Shown here: one piece after another, positions 1 to 10,818 of the stretch
Position numbering within the stretch: the stretch's first letter is position 1
Layout: every line of letters starts with the position of its first letter
DNA from: Cellvibrionales bacterium
GTDB taxonomy: Bacteria > Pseudomonadota > Gammaproteobacteria > Pseudomonadales > UBA7239
Assembly: GCA_016713115.1 (NCBI GenBank)
Contig: JADJPU010000001.1
Span: 868,001 to 932,000 of the forward strand
Reading direction: 5' to 3'
Length of the DNA: 64,000 nt
Translations under genes and position numbers: made by a program
The notes under the pieces: model-generated
Database searches by the model: none
Told to the model about the DNA's origin: nothing
What the model saw: the letters and a program-made list of their open reading frames with translations, nothing else

Positions 1-3000
1 GACGGCGGCAACAAACCCTATGCCATCCAAGTGCATGATCTGCCCTTCAACGGCAGCGTATCCGCCACACTGCCCGCACGCGAGATTGCCGTGTATCGCA
101 TCGAAGTACCTGACACCCAGCCCGGCTGGATACTGAAGCTGACACCCGATGCCGAACAAGAAGCCATGCTGGCCGTGCGGCAGGGCAGTATTCCGAATAT
201 CGATGCCACCGAAACCACCTCTGTGGCAGATACCAACCGCTACACGGGAATAAAACGGGAGCGCAGCGGCACCGACTACTTCTACCGCTTTGCCGATAGC
301 GGCCAGTTCCTCACACCGGGAACCTATTACGCTGTAGTGCAAAGTGAGGGTAACAGCCGCACACCACTGGATCACCTCGGAACTGGGTCGGCCAGCTTCA
401 CGCTGACTAGCGCAGCCATGCCCTATGTCGATATTACCGACAATGTACTGGGTGAGGGCGAAACCCGCAGTTGGACGGCACAGGCACTGCCCTACGGTGA
501 ATACCATCTGTACCGCGTGCGTGTCGCCCCGGTCTAGCGGCGATGGACATTCGCTTAAAGAACAAGACAGGCAAGCCAATACTGCTAGTGGAAAGAGCTG
601 AGGAAGGTGAGTTTCGCCTGCCCAACGCCAAAACGAGCGCCGAGTTGTCCCTAGGTCAAGACAGAACCAAAAGTGGCTATAGCCGCGATTTCTACCATAC
701 CGATCTAGTGACGGTGCCGATGCCTACCGGCGATTACTGGGTGTTAGTGGGCAATCAGGATCAAACTGAAGCCTCGCAGGTGGATGGCCAGTATGACCTC
801 GATATCACTGGCCAAGCCATTCCCGATCTGCCGTTCAACGGTGGCAGCCTGACGGTACCCTTAGAAGCGACACAAAATGCGAATACCTGGCGCTACTACC
901 GCGTGACCGTACCAAGCAACGCCGTGGGCTGGAATATCCGGCTGCGGGATGTCACAGCCGGCAACCCGCGCATGGTGATCCGTCGCGACCAATCACCCAC
1001 CAGCTTTACCGTACCCAGTTCCCTGTCACTGTCCCAAACCAACTGGCCGAGCTTGTCGCAGGTGGCCGTCGGCTCAGACTTCACCAATGACAAGGACGCC
1101 GGCAATGTGGATATGACTGGGCGTTACTTTACCGTTGGCATGAACGCGCCACTGGTGCCGGGAACATATATCGTCGGGGTGAGCAACCCGTCCGGTACAG
1201 ACCCCATGGCCTACACCATCGAAAGTCAGGGTATCGGTGAACCGACTGAAAAAGATGCCAACGGCGATGATTGGCTCATTCCCATCCAGTCGCTGGATTT
1301 TGCCGGTGGCAACCATTCGGGCAGTTTGGATGTGCGCGACATCGCCGTCTACAAGGTTGATGTACCTGTTGACACGGCCAGTTGGGAAGTGTCACTGGAT
1401 ACGGTGCCTGATGGCGAAGTGATGTTGACCGTGTCGAAGGGGCGATTGCCGAATAACAGCGCCACAGAGAGCGGTAACAGTGTCAGCACTGTGGGCGGTA
1501 CCGTGCGCGAGCAGGTGGGCGACGAGTACTTTTACAAGTTTCATACGACAGCCAATGACAGTATTGACGCAGGCACTTACTACCTCGTGGTGATCGGCGA
1601 AGGACAATCGCCTGCAGCCGAAAACCGCACCGGTATCGGTGTGGCAGATTATGTAATCACCAGCAAGGGAGCACTGGATATCTCCTCTGCCGAATACGCC
1701 GATGGCACCGTACCTTGGTCAAACATCCCGCTGCGCTACGCCGAAGTGAAAACACACCGCGTCACAGTACCGAATGGCCTGAGCCAGATGTGTATTGGCA
1801 GCTACGGAGCAGGGTTTGTGCTGTCGAAAGCGACTGCAGATTCAGTTGCGCTGGGCGGAGACAACGCCGATGACGAGATGCCCTATGCAAAAACGATAGA
1901 AGGTGGGGCGGGCAGGATTGGTTACTACCCACCGGGCACAGCCATCATCATCACACCTGAAGCGAATACGGACTATTTCCTGACCGTGGGTCAGCGCGAG
2001 AATGGTACGCCCATGTCTACGGTGAACTACACCATCCGGTTCGATTGTGACCCTATCCCTGAGATCTCATTCAATGGTGGTTTTGCTGATGCAGCCGTTG
2101 GCCCGTCACCCGGTGGTGGCAGTATTTTCTTTGACTGGTACCGGATAGAAGTACCTGCCAACGCCACCGGCTGGGATCTGCGATTGGTGAATGTCTCTGG
2201 TGGCGGTACGCCAAGACTGGTGGTTCGCCGTGATTCAAAACCTGTGACATCTTCCGGCAGCCTACCTGACAGTGCCACCACTTGGCCTTCCGGCGCACAG
2301 TGGGCGATGGGCAGTGATTTCACAGGTGGCGATACCGAGGCTGGAGTCAGTGAGGCTGTCACTGGGCGTTTCTTCACGGTTGGCATGGGAGCGCCGCTGG
2401 AGCCCGGCAGTTACTACATCGGTGTTTACAACAGCAGCACACAGAATCCGGCAAGCTACCGCCTGCTAAGTCGCGGCATCGGCGAACCGACAGAACTCGA
2501 TGCTGAAGGTAACCCTTGGCAAATTCCGGTGCAGGTGCTGGGCTTCGATGGCAGTGATCCGCTCGGCAGCAATACCGTCAGCAGCAGTATTGCACCTGTG
2601 CCTCAGGGCAACAGCGACAGCGTGGACGATGTGCGTGATCTCGCCGTATACCGGGTTACGGTACCAGCCAATGTCCACGGCTGGCGTGTTGAACTGACAC
2701 CCAATGCAGGGCACGAAGCAATGCTAGCCGTGCGCCGAGGGTCGCTGCCAAACATCAAGGCTGGCAATAGTAGTCCAGCAGGATTGGTAGAAAATCTGAC
2801 GAAACTGCAAGGCATTACACGCGAACGGGCTGGCAAAGAGTATTTCTATCAGTTTGCCAGCCGTGATCCAGTGGCACAGGAAGACCGGCAGACACTCACA
2901 CCGGGAACACATTATGTGGTGGTGGTGGCTGAAGGGCAGAACCCTGCCAATGAAAATAAGCTGGGTACCGGTACTACCTCATACACACTGACCAGCTATG

Positions 3001-6000
3001 GTGAGATGCCGTTCAGTGACAAGACTTCCACCCCTGTTGACGATGGCACGCCCGTCAACTGGACCAGCCAATCGGTGCAACCGGGTGCCATGAATCTCTA
3101 TCGCTTCCGCCTGCCAGCCAATTTGCCGCAGGCCATTGAAGTGACGCTGAGCAACCGCTTTGGCAAACCGTCGATGCTGCTGGAGCGTGCGGCAGTGGAT
3201 GCTTTCCGTTATCCCAATGAAAAAATCGACAACGAAATGCTATACGCCATGGCGGCTGATGGCGGTTACGAGCGTGATTACACCGATACACAGGTCATCA
3301 ACATTCCTTACCCACCCGCCGGCGATTACTGGCTGGCCATGGGTTCAAACGATACAGCCTCCAGCCCGTTGCCTGCTGGCGGTGACATCACTGTATCGGT
3401 CAACGCACCGATACCACTGGCCTTTGATGGCGGTCAGGACAGCCAAGTGCTGGTTAAGAACCAAGTGCGCTATTACCGAGTAGAAGTGCCGGAAACACTG
3501 GACGGTCTTGCCGTCCCTGCGTGGCGTGTCAACACTGATTTGTTGAGCGGCAGTGTTGAACTGAGAGTACGCAAGGACTTCCTGCCGCCAGCGGACACCA
3601 CCACGAAACCCGTGGTGAAAAGCCTGCACAACGAGGCCGTGATTACCCAACCCTTGCTGACACCGGGTATTTGGTATGTCGAAGTGAAGGCAATGGCTGA
3701 TGGCACCAGTTACACCGTCAACAGCGTGCCTGGTCGAGCACAGCGCCAATGGACTCTGCCGACACAGGCGGCTGATTTCAACCATCCGGGATTGGCTTCA
3801 CCAATGTTTGGCGACAGCGGTGTTGCAGCAGACGGTTCAGCCATCATCAACCCCAACTCGCTGGACCAGGGTACTGATCTCAAGGTGGGACGCATGCACT
3901 TCTATCGCGTGACGGTACCTGCCGGAAACGCTGGTCTACTGAAGACCGAATTGCAGGCATTGAGCGGCAACCCGCAGTTGTACATCCGCCGTAACGGCAT
4001 GCCGACACTGGATCATGATCTGGCCGGGGATTCCAACACTTCCCTGACAAAAGTTATTTATGACAAGGCCGACGAAGATGCCAACAGCAGTTACGGCCAC
4101 TGGGTGCCCGTTGATGCGCGAGAGAGCACGCAATTGGAGACAGGCGTGTGGTGGATAGGCATCTTTGCTAAGGACGGTAATGTGCGTTACCGGCTGCGCT
4201 TGTCTGCAGGTGCTGTCGAGAACAACGATGGCACACTGGCGGATGCAACAGGTTATGTGCAGGATCTGTCGGCAAGCCCGTCAGTCTCGACAACCCACGC
4301 CAACCAGACACTGCTAAAAGGCGACGTCCGCTATTACCGACTCAAACTGCCAGCGGCAGCGACGATCAATGCCAACAGCACACCGTTGAACTGGACGATC
4401 ACACTGTCGGGCAAAAATACGCTGGGTATACGCCTGCGCGACACGGCACCACCCGGCATGCGCAACAAGACGGTGGGCTCGCTCGCCGATGATGCCAACT
4501 GGCAGGACTGGCGCGATGAAAACGAACAGACCGCCAGCACTTCCCACAACTACTACACCGGCAGTGGTACACGGGTATTGCAGATTCCCGAACTGAAACC
4601 GGGTGCGACCTACTATGTGGCTGTCAGGGCATCCGATGATATTCCGGTGGGTGATCCGTTCACGATTACCTCATCGCTGTCCGCCTCACGGCTGGTTCTC
4701 GACGGCGTGGTGGATTTCTTTACAGGCACTGCCAACACTAGCATTCCGGCCAATAGCCAGCGCCTGTTCCGTGTCGATGTTCCGCCGCTGGCAGGCCAGT
4801 GGCAACACAGCGCCACCTACGAATCCGGTGTACAGATGTTCGTGCAACAAGGCACGGTATCACCGGCTGCCAACACCGCCAACAAGGACTTCAATGACTG
4901 GTCTTCAGTGGACGGTTTCGGCAAGGCGGGCAATGTAGCCATCGCCGCCAACGGCAGCACCAGCACCGTAACCAGCACCAGCGCCAGCATGAGCATGTCG
5001 TTCTACCGAGCGGCGACCATTGCCCTGCGCGCACCGTGGCTGGCCGGTACCTCTTACTACATTCTGGTGAAAAACCCGACGGCAGATGCAAAGAACTTCT
5101 CCCTGACGATGACCGGCAAGTACCTCAGTGAATCGGACGCTGACAATGACGGGCTACCGGATAACTGGGAGATAGAGCATTTCGGAGACATCAGTAAATC
5201 ACCGGCACAGGACAGTGACGGCGACGGCCTGAGCAATCTGAAGGAACTGGAAGCCGGTACCGACCCAAGCAATCCCGATACCGATGGCGATGGCGTGAGG
5301 GCTGGATTGGGTGCAGTACGACTGGATCCCACAGAAAATGCAGACTTCGACAAAGACGGCATCGGTGACAACACTGACCTCGATGACGACAACGATAATG
5401 TGCCCGACTTGATTGACAACTGTCCTTACATTGCCAACCCCTATCAAGCGGATACCGATGGCGACGGCGTGGGCAACGCCTGCCAAACAGCAGTGATTTC
5501 ATTCGAGACGGGTATTCCAGCAGGCTGGCAGTCAACAACGGATGAGGCATCGCATTTGCAGCAAAGCCTGCGCGCTGCTGCCATCACCGATGGACAGACC
5601 GCTGCCATCACCTGGCGCGAGAGCTTCGCTGGTGGACCAGTGCAGTTCGATGTGAAAGTGTCATCCGAACAGAACAAGGACATTTTCGCGCTCGCGGTTG
5701 ATGGAGTGGTCGTGAATGCCACACGCAAATCGGGATCATTCGGCTGGGCAACGCTGTCTGCCACCGTGACACCTGGCGTGCATACACTGACCTGGAGCTA
5801 TACCAAGGACGCAGCCAACAGCGCTGGCGGTGACACAGCATGGCTCGACAACATCCGTTACACGCAAGGTGAGGATGCCGGCGATACAGACGGCGATGGC
5901 ATCATGGACTTTGACGATCCCGATGATGACAACGATGGCATCCCCGACGAGCGCGATGCATTCCCCAAAGATCCGACTGAAACAGTGGACACAGATGGCG

Positions 6001-7463
6001 ACGGCATTGGCAATAATGCAGACGACGACGATGACGGTGACGGCATTCCCGATGCAGAAGATCCTTACCCGCTGGATGGCGTGCTGATTAGCATGCGGGA
6101 CGGCGATGTGGCCAAGTTAGGGCTGGGCCATGCTGTAGCCTATGTGGGTGATGTGGACGGTGATGGCTTTGGTGATGTTGTCGTCGGTTCCTACAAAGCT
6201 AGCCCCGTCGTGTCAGGGGTTGTTCGCAAAGGCGCAGGATCGATTCGCGTCATTTCTGGCAAAACCGGCACCTTGATACCAGCGCTGAATGTGCCTGGTA
6301 CGCTGCCGGGTGATGGTTTTGGTTTCAGTGTGGCCGGCGTCGGCGACATCAACGGTGACAACATCCCCGACATCGCCGTTGGCGCACCCACCGCCGACTG
6401 TAGCGGGCGTAAGGATGCTGGCAGTCTGACCGTGCTGTCCGGCGCTACAGGCACACCGATCTATACCGAGTGTGGTGCCTTTGCCGGCGATCGCCTCGGC
6501 ACAGCTGTGGCATTGGCGGGTGACATCAACAATGACAGTATCCCCGATATTGCAGCCGGAGCTCCTTTTGCTGATCGCAATGTGGCCGGTGTAATCACCA
6601 AGGATCTCGGCAGCATTCGTGTTTACACCGGTATCGGGGGCAACCTGATTGCCGAGCGGTTCGGGCTGGCAAAAGGTGATCGCTTCGGCAGTGCGGTGGC
6701 AGCGGCAGGCGATATCAATAACGACGATAAAGACGACCTATTGGTGGGCGCACCACTGGCAGACAAGCAGGTGTTAGGCAAGCTGGTCAAGGATGTCGGG
6801 CATGTACAACTGCTGTCGGGGCAGGTTCTGCACACTGGCGGCAGCGACACACTGCTGATAGAGGAAGGTGAAAAAACAGGCGACGGCTTCGGCACATCGG
6901 TATCCGGCGGACACGATGCCAACAACGATGGTATACCTGACATCGCCATCGGCGCGCCGCGCGTGGATGTGGTGATGGAGGTCAATGGCAAATCTGCCCT
7001 ACGCAAGGATGTTGGCCGCGCCTACCTGTACAGCGGCAGTGGCAGCGGACCGATCCGTACCCGCGATGGCGCTGCCGCAGGCGACTGGTTTGGTGCGGTT
7101 GTAGCACTGCCCGGTGACCTGAACGGCGACACCCGCGCCGATCTCGTCGTGGGCAGCCCGCGTTCAGACAAATCCAGCATCAATGCCAAGGGCAAGACTA
7201 TCCTGCTGAAAGATGTCGGCCGAGTGGTCGGTTACAGCGGAGCCAATGGCGCAGTGTTGTTCGACCGCACCGGCGCAGTCGCCAAAGATAACTACGGCGC
7301 GGCGCTGGATGCCAGCGGTGACATCAACGGCGATGGCGTGGCTGACATCATTATCGGCACACCCAGTGCTGATGCACTCGGCACTAACGCCAAGGGCAAG
7401 ACCGTCCTACTGAAGGATGTCGGTCACATTGATATATTGTCCGGCAGGGCATTGGCTAAATGA
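1..7463 (+). CDS. Giant secreted modular protein (PPC-like repeats, TSP3 repeats, integrin-like beta-propeller), 5' end outside window, one frameshift
   Basis: The frame is already open at base 1, so the N-terminus, and any signal peptide, lies outside the window. It reads to a TAG at 535-537; the next frame continues to 7463. Restoring one C in the C-run at 527-530 joins the two into a segment that aligns with the later repeat reading LYRFRLPAN...GKPSMLLERA, so this is one gene of at least 2480 codons. Order: about twelve beta-sandwich modules resembling bacterial pre-peptidase C-terminal (PPC) domains, a TSP3-like calcium-binding stretch, a beta-sandwich insert, more TSP3-like repeats, and seven FG-GAP blades. 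No protease or other catalytic motif and no membrane anchor or sorting tail is visible; it ends in SGRALAK. An extracellular adhesin or matrix protein is inferred from architecture; the export route is unknown. Confidence 0.72.
31..5110 (+). repeat. Protein-level super-repeat of PPC-like beta-sandwich modules
   Basis: Three sub-modules recur in the order A-B-C. A begins LPFNGG and contains RYYRVTVP and RRD. B contains VRDIAVYKVDVP, a T/SKG-LPN turn and a GTYYLVV strand. C contains LYRFRLPAN and GKPSMLLERA. B-C lies at about 31-800, A-B-C at about 830-2040, A-B-C again at about 2060-3400, and four less regular modules at about 3420-5110. The linker IGEPTE followed by (K/L)DA is shared by the second and third sets. 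The similarity is clear in protein and weaker in DNA, so the duplications are not recent. Confidence 0.7.
5135..6085 (+). repeat. Two blocks of thrombospondin type 3-like calcium-binding repeats around a beta-sandwich insert
   Basis: Block one (about 5135-5490) carries DADNDGLPD, DSDGDGLSN, DTDGDGV, DKDGIGDN, DDDNDNVPD and DTDGDGVGNAC. Block two (about 5875-6085) carries DTDGDGIMD, DDDNDGIPD, DTDGDGIGN and DDDGDGIPD. The Asp spacing is the calcium-binding loop of TSP3 repeats. Between them (about 5490-5870) lies a domain of about 125 residues with FDVKVSSE and a conserved-looking W-L-D-N-I-R-Y end, resembling a carbohydrate-binding-type jelly roll. Such blocks usually act as a calcium-stiffened stalk between domains. 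Confidence 0.75.
6108..7463 (+). repeat. Seven FG-GAP repeats forming an integrin-alpha-like beta-propeller
   Basis: Seven calcium-loop motifs of the type GD(V/I)(D/N)GD--(P/A)D start near 6147, 6342, 6519, 6708, 6909, 7113 and 7317, spaced 177-204 bases apart and all in frame. Each is followed by a (V/I)VG(S/A)P strand and most by a (K)DVG--(V/I)--(L/Y)SG strand. Seven is the blade number of a closed integrin-alpha N-terminal propeller, so the C-terminus is probably one complete globular propeller. Several blades repeat the phrase (V/L)LKDVG, which suggests blade duplication within the gene. Confidence 0.8.
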
Positions 7464-7479
7464 GCGGAGGAGACTTGTA

Positions 7480-7674
7480 ATGGAAGACGATCTTCTCCTC
7501 ACCTTAAACCGCCTGCGCGAAGAACATCGCATGCTGGACGATGAAATTCTGGTGCTGCTGGAGAGGCCGTACTTCGATCAACTGCTGATGCAGCGCCTGA
7601 AAAAACGCAAGCTGTGGCTAAAAGATACGATCACGCGCGTAGAAAGCAAACTGATTCCGGATTTGGACGCTTGA
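7480..7674 (+). CDS. YdcH/DUF465 family small protein
   Basis: This 64-residue protein begins MEDDLLLTLNRL and ends LIPDLDA. It is helical and charged, with a leucine-spaced coiled-coil pattern and the R-EEHR-LDDEI stretch followed by L-KRKL-LKD typical of DUF465 (YdcH-like). The ATG at 7480 is preceded by a strong GGAGGAG at 7467-7473; an upstream ATG in the same frame at 7417 lies inside the giant gene and is unlikely. It starts 17 bases after the giant gene's stop, so it could be co-transcribed. The family has no firmly established function. Confidence 0.75.
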   Translation: MEDDLLLTLNRLREEHRMLDDEILVLLERPYFDQLLMQRLKKRKLWLKDTITRVESKLIPDLDA

Positions 7675-7690
7675 GCACCGCATCAATGCT

Positions 7691-8835
7691 CTATTGATGC
7701 ATGCCGGACGAATAAATTTTGTAGCCCCCGCGTTCTCTTTTTGCTGCATACATCGCGCGATCGGCAAACACGCGCAATTGATTGTCGTCGCGCGTGTGAT
7801 CGGGATACATCGCCACACCCACACTCGCCGTTACCTGCATGCCCTTGGGCAAGATGTCATACGGCTTGCCAATTTCATCGACAATACGCTGCGCCACAAT
7901 ATCAATCCCCGGCGGCGAAGCCACATTTTCTAAAATCACCGCAAATTCATCGCCACCGACACGCGCAATGGTGTCAGCTTTGCGCAATAAGTTAGTTAGG
8001 CGATCAGCAATCTCGCACAAAATTTTATCGCCCATATCGTGGCCAAGCGTGTCATTGACGGGCTTAAAGCCGTCCAAATCAATCATTACTAAGCCGGCTA
8101 TGTTTTTATTGCGATCACTGCTTGCGAGTGCGCGCGTGAGCTGGCTGTCAAACATCGAACGGTTAGCCAAGCCCGTCAAAGGATCGTGCGCCGCAAGAAA
8201 TGCGTAGCGATCACGCTCGGCATCACGCTCCTGCTTCAAGCGCTGCGTAATCGCTTCAAACACCAACATCAAAAAAATAATAGCGAAGTAATTCACCAAC
8301 CAATGCGTCAAATGCAGCGTCAGAAATTTAGAAAGATCGAGCAGTTGGGGAAATTTAAACAGCCAGCGATCTATTCCAATCATCGCAATGTGGCTGAGAA
8401 AAACGATACTAGACCACAACAAGCCGCTGTATTTCTCGCCTAAGGTGAACGCCAATACAATCGGAATGACCAACAGCGGCATGGCCGGCGACTCCAGCGG
8501 TCCGCCAGAAGTTGCCACACCGACAATCACACCCACATAGGTACATAACACGGTAATTTCTGCGCAGTGTTGATAGCGCTCACCGTTGCGCAACCAGTAC
8601 AGCACCAATAAATAACCGCAGACCATAAAGATCAATAAGGTTATCGTGATAGCAATATTATTTTCAGAAAATGGCGCAAAAAAATGACATACACCGATGT
8701 CAAGGCAATCAGCAGAATATACAACGAGGCAATGCCCGCCAAAATGCGGGCGCGATACAACACTTCATGGTTGCTGAGATACTCGGGGCTGATCAAACGA
8801 TCAAACAACTTGGCAAAATCCCTGCCAAACAACAT
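7691..8835 (-). pseudogene. Membrane diguanylate cyclase (GGDEF), frame broken by one base
   Basis: Read from 8835, the first 64 codons (MLFGRDFAKLFDRLIS...) run into a stop at 8641. A second frame from 8635 carries the rest. Adding one T to the run of seven (A-run 8678-8684 on the plus strand) joins them through VYVIFFAPFSENN into one protein of about 381 residues. The N-terminal half has about six hydrophobic helices, as in MASE-type sensors. The C-terminal half is a GGDEF domain with an intact GGDEF active site and an RKAD inhibitory site five residues upstream. It should make c-di-GMP from two GTP, with product inhibition. It converges with the YdcH-like gene, 16 bases apart. A homopolymer miscount is a likely alternative to a true mutation. 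Confidence 0.8.
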
Positions 8836-8857
8836 GCCATTCTCCTACTGCGTTTAC

Positions 8858-9526
8858 TTACACATAGCGACTGGTGCGCGTCATCAAACGCGATACCAAG
8901 GTCATCCCTTTTTTAATCGGTGCTGGAAATTGCGTACCGCCCGCCGCCAATGCCGCATGGCTGTGGCGTGCTTCGTCTTCCAACATCGTTTCAACAATGG
9001 CGCGACTTTTTTCATCGCAAGGTGGCAGCGTTTGCAGATGTTCTTCCAAGTGTTCGCACACTTGATCTTCAATCGCCGACACAAAACCCAAACTGGTTTT
9101 ATCGCCAATCAAACCGGCTGCCGCACCTAAACCAAACGACATGCCATACCACAGTGGATTCAAAACCGAGAGGTGTCCGCCCAGTTGTTTGACGCGCTCT
9201 TCACACCACGCCAGGTGATCAATTTCTTCATCGGCCGCGCGTTCCATTTCCTCGCGCACGACAGGCAGTTTGGCAGTCAGCGCCTGACCTTGATACAGCG
9301 CCTGCGCACACACTTCGCCGGTGTGATTAACGCGCATCAAGCCAATCGAACGCGCTGTTTCTTCTTTAGTCAGCGAGCACTCCGCCACTTGCAAGGCCGG
9401 CGTGGCGCGCAGCGCGGGGCGCGTGTCACCCGTCAGCGTGCGCAGGGCGCGATCCGCCGAAACCAGCAAATGATCCAAACCGGTGAGTTGGCGTTCGGCA
9501 ATAGGTGGCAGCATGTGAATTTCCAC
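8858..9526 (-). CDS. coq7: 2-polyprenyl-3-methyl-6-methoxy-1,4-benzoquinone monooxygenase (ubiquinone biosynthesis)
   Basis: The Coq7 di-iron hydroxylase performs the C6 hydroxylation step of aerobic ubiquinone synthesis at the inner membrane. The 222-residue product shows the two four-helix ligand motifs: GEVCAQALYQGQ with EE-IDHLAWCE in the first half and ED-QVCEHLEEHL with EDEARHSHAA in the second. Length matches Pseudomonas Coq7. The frame opens with GTG at 9526; an ATG four codons in (9514) is an equally possible start. It lies just upstream of the diguanylate cyclase on the same strand, 22 bases away, and is divergent from the EamA gene. Confidence 0.92.
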   Translation of the reverse strand: MEIHMLPPIAERQLTGLDHLLVSADRALRTLTGDTRPALRATPALQVAECSLTKEETARSIGLMRVNHTGEVCAQALYQGQALTAKLPVVREEMERAADEEIDHLAWCEERVKQLGGHLSVLNPLWYGMSFGLGAAAGLIGDKTSLGFVSAIEDQVCEHLEEHLQTLPPCDEKSRAIVETMLEDEARHSHAALAAGGTQFPAPIKKGMTLVSRLMTRTSRYV

Positions 9527-9585
9527 AAAAATCTCTTGTGTTCCAGTCTATGCTTTTTTGCCCAAAATAAAAAATTGGGGGGGCG

Positions 9586-9591
9586 TATAAT
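9586..9591 (+). promoter_or_regulatory. Possible -10 element upstream of the EamA gene
   Basis: TATAAT sits 45 bases before the ATG at 9637 in the coq7/EamA divergent gap. No good -35 hexamer is found at the usual spacing, so this is only a candidate. Confidence 0.3.
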
Positions 9592-9636
9592 TCGCGCCCT
9601 TCCCGCCCGCACAGGCAAACTCAGTCAAGGTTTCTC

Positions 9637-10501
9637 ATGTCCTCCGCCTCCATGCGCAAAGGCTATTTGTACGGCTTTATTACGGTGTGTATGTGGGCAG
9701 GCTTCGTGCTGTTATCGCGTATGGCACAGGCCAGCGGTTTAAACAGCTTTGATATGACCGCCCTGCGCTTTGGCACCGCGTCACTACTGCTATTCCCCGC
9801 GTGGCTGTTCTGGCAGCGCGTGCCGCTATTCACACTACAAACCTTGCTGCTAGCCCTGATCGGCGGCATTGGCTATGCGCTGTGTGCCTACTCGGCGTTT
9901 CATTTCGCACCAGCCTCACACGGCGCGGTGCTGCTGTCGGGCGTGCTGCCTTTTTTTGTCACGCTGGTGGCGTGGTTATTACTCGGCGAAAAACCCAGTG
10001 CGCAGCGCTGGTTGGCTTTGAGTGTGATCGGCGGCGGCGTGCTGTGTTTGGCGTTTTACAGCTTGGGTGATTTACAAAACAGTTGGCCCGGCGATTTATT
10101 GTTGCTGGCATCCTCTTGTTTGTGGGCGATCTACAGTGTGCTGGCCAAACGCTGGGGCAAAACGCCGAAGGAAATCACCATCGGCGTCGGTTTGTTATCC
10201 GCGCTTATTTATCTGCCCTGCTATTGGTTGCTGTTACCGAAAAGGCATACACGATGCCGCGTGGAGCGCCATTCTGCTGCAGGCATTTTTTCAAGGCGTG
10301 TTAGTTGTTGTAGTGGCCATGCTGACTTTTATGAAAGCCATGGAACAACTCGGCCCCACACGCTTGGGCGCAGTGATGGCAACCGTACCTGCCTTTGCCG
10401 GTATTGGCGCAGTGGTTTTTTTGGGCGAACCTTTTTCGTGGCTGTTGGTGCTGGGCTTGCTGCTCACTTGCGGCGGCGCATGGTTAGGCTCCAAAGGCTA
10501 G
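9637..10501 (+). pseudogene. EamA/DMT-family transporter, frame broken by one base
   Basis: The first frame gives MSSASMRKGYLYGFITVCMW and nine or so hydrophobic segments up to LLLPK near 10240. It then runs into an unrelated basic tail. The continuation IHDAAWSAILLQ...GAWLGSKG is in the frame that ends at 10501. Removing one A from the AAAA run at 10240-10243 restores LLPKGIHDAAWSAILLQAFF. The repaired protein has 287 residues, ten predicted membrane helices and two EamA repeats, the usual form of a drug/metabolite exporter. Substrate cannot be inferred. The gene stands alone between coq7 (divergent) and a small ORF. Confidence 0.78.
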
Positions 10502-10614
10502 GCAAAAAACACCGTATTTCCCGCAGTTTTTTGTGTTTTTTTGTAAATTAGTTAGCGCATTCCAATTTTCTTTTCGATTATACGCAGCGTAGTAATCAGA
10601 AAGAGGATCGAGCA

Positions 10615-10749
10615 ATGAAAGCCATTATTCCCGCATTATTTTTCGCCACCTTAGCTGCGCCCTCAGGCATTGTTAGCGCCATGCTGTTGGCTGCACTCGT
10701 GTTCTGGGTAGCATACGATCAGGAATCCGAAACGCGGATGGTCTACTGA
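10615..10749 (+). CDS. Small hydrophobic protein of 44 residues
   Basis: The reading frame starts at ATG 10615 behind AAGAGG at 10600-10605 and encodes MKAIIPALFFATLAAPSGIV, continuing to ...MRVY-like residues RMVY and a TGA at 10747-10749. It is one long hydrophobic segment (about residues 5-33) with a short acidic tail (YDQESETRM), so a single-pass membrane peptide or cleaved leader is likely. It is followed 22 bases later by a strong terminator, which supports a short transcript ending here. I recognise no family. Confidence 0.5.
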   Translation: MKAIIPALFFATLAAPSGIVSAMLLAALVFWVAYDQESETRMVY

Positions 10750-10771
10750 TTACCGTAAGAATTGCGAGCAT

Positions 10772-10799
10772 AAAAAAAGCGGGCATGCCCGCTTTTTTT
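10772..10799. terminator. Bidirectional intrinsic terminator
   Basis: A perfect inverted repeat: seven A, GCGGGC, AT, GCCCGC, then seven T. It gives a GC stem with a T-tract on either strand, so it can end both the small ORF from the left and htpX from the right. Confidence 0.9.
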
Positions 10800-10818
10800 A
10801 TTGCACCACACACAGCTA

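Noticed and set aside
5135..6085. DNA tandem repeat or minisatellite
   Set aside because: The repetition is in the protein (Asp/Gly calcium loops) with irregular DNA spacing and drifted codons.
8670..8690. Programmed ribosomal frameshifting in the GGDEF gene
   Set aside because: The run could slip, but there is no downstream stem or known recoding in this family, and other genes in the window have similar one-base lesions.
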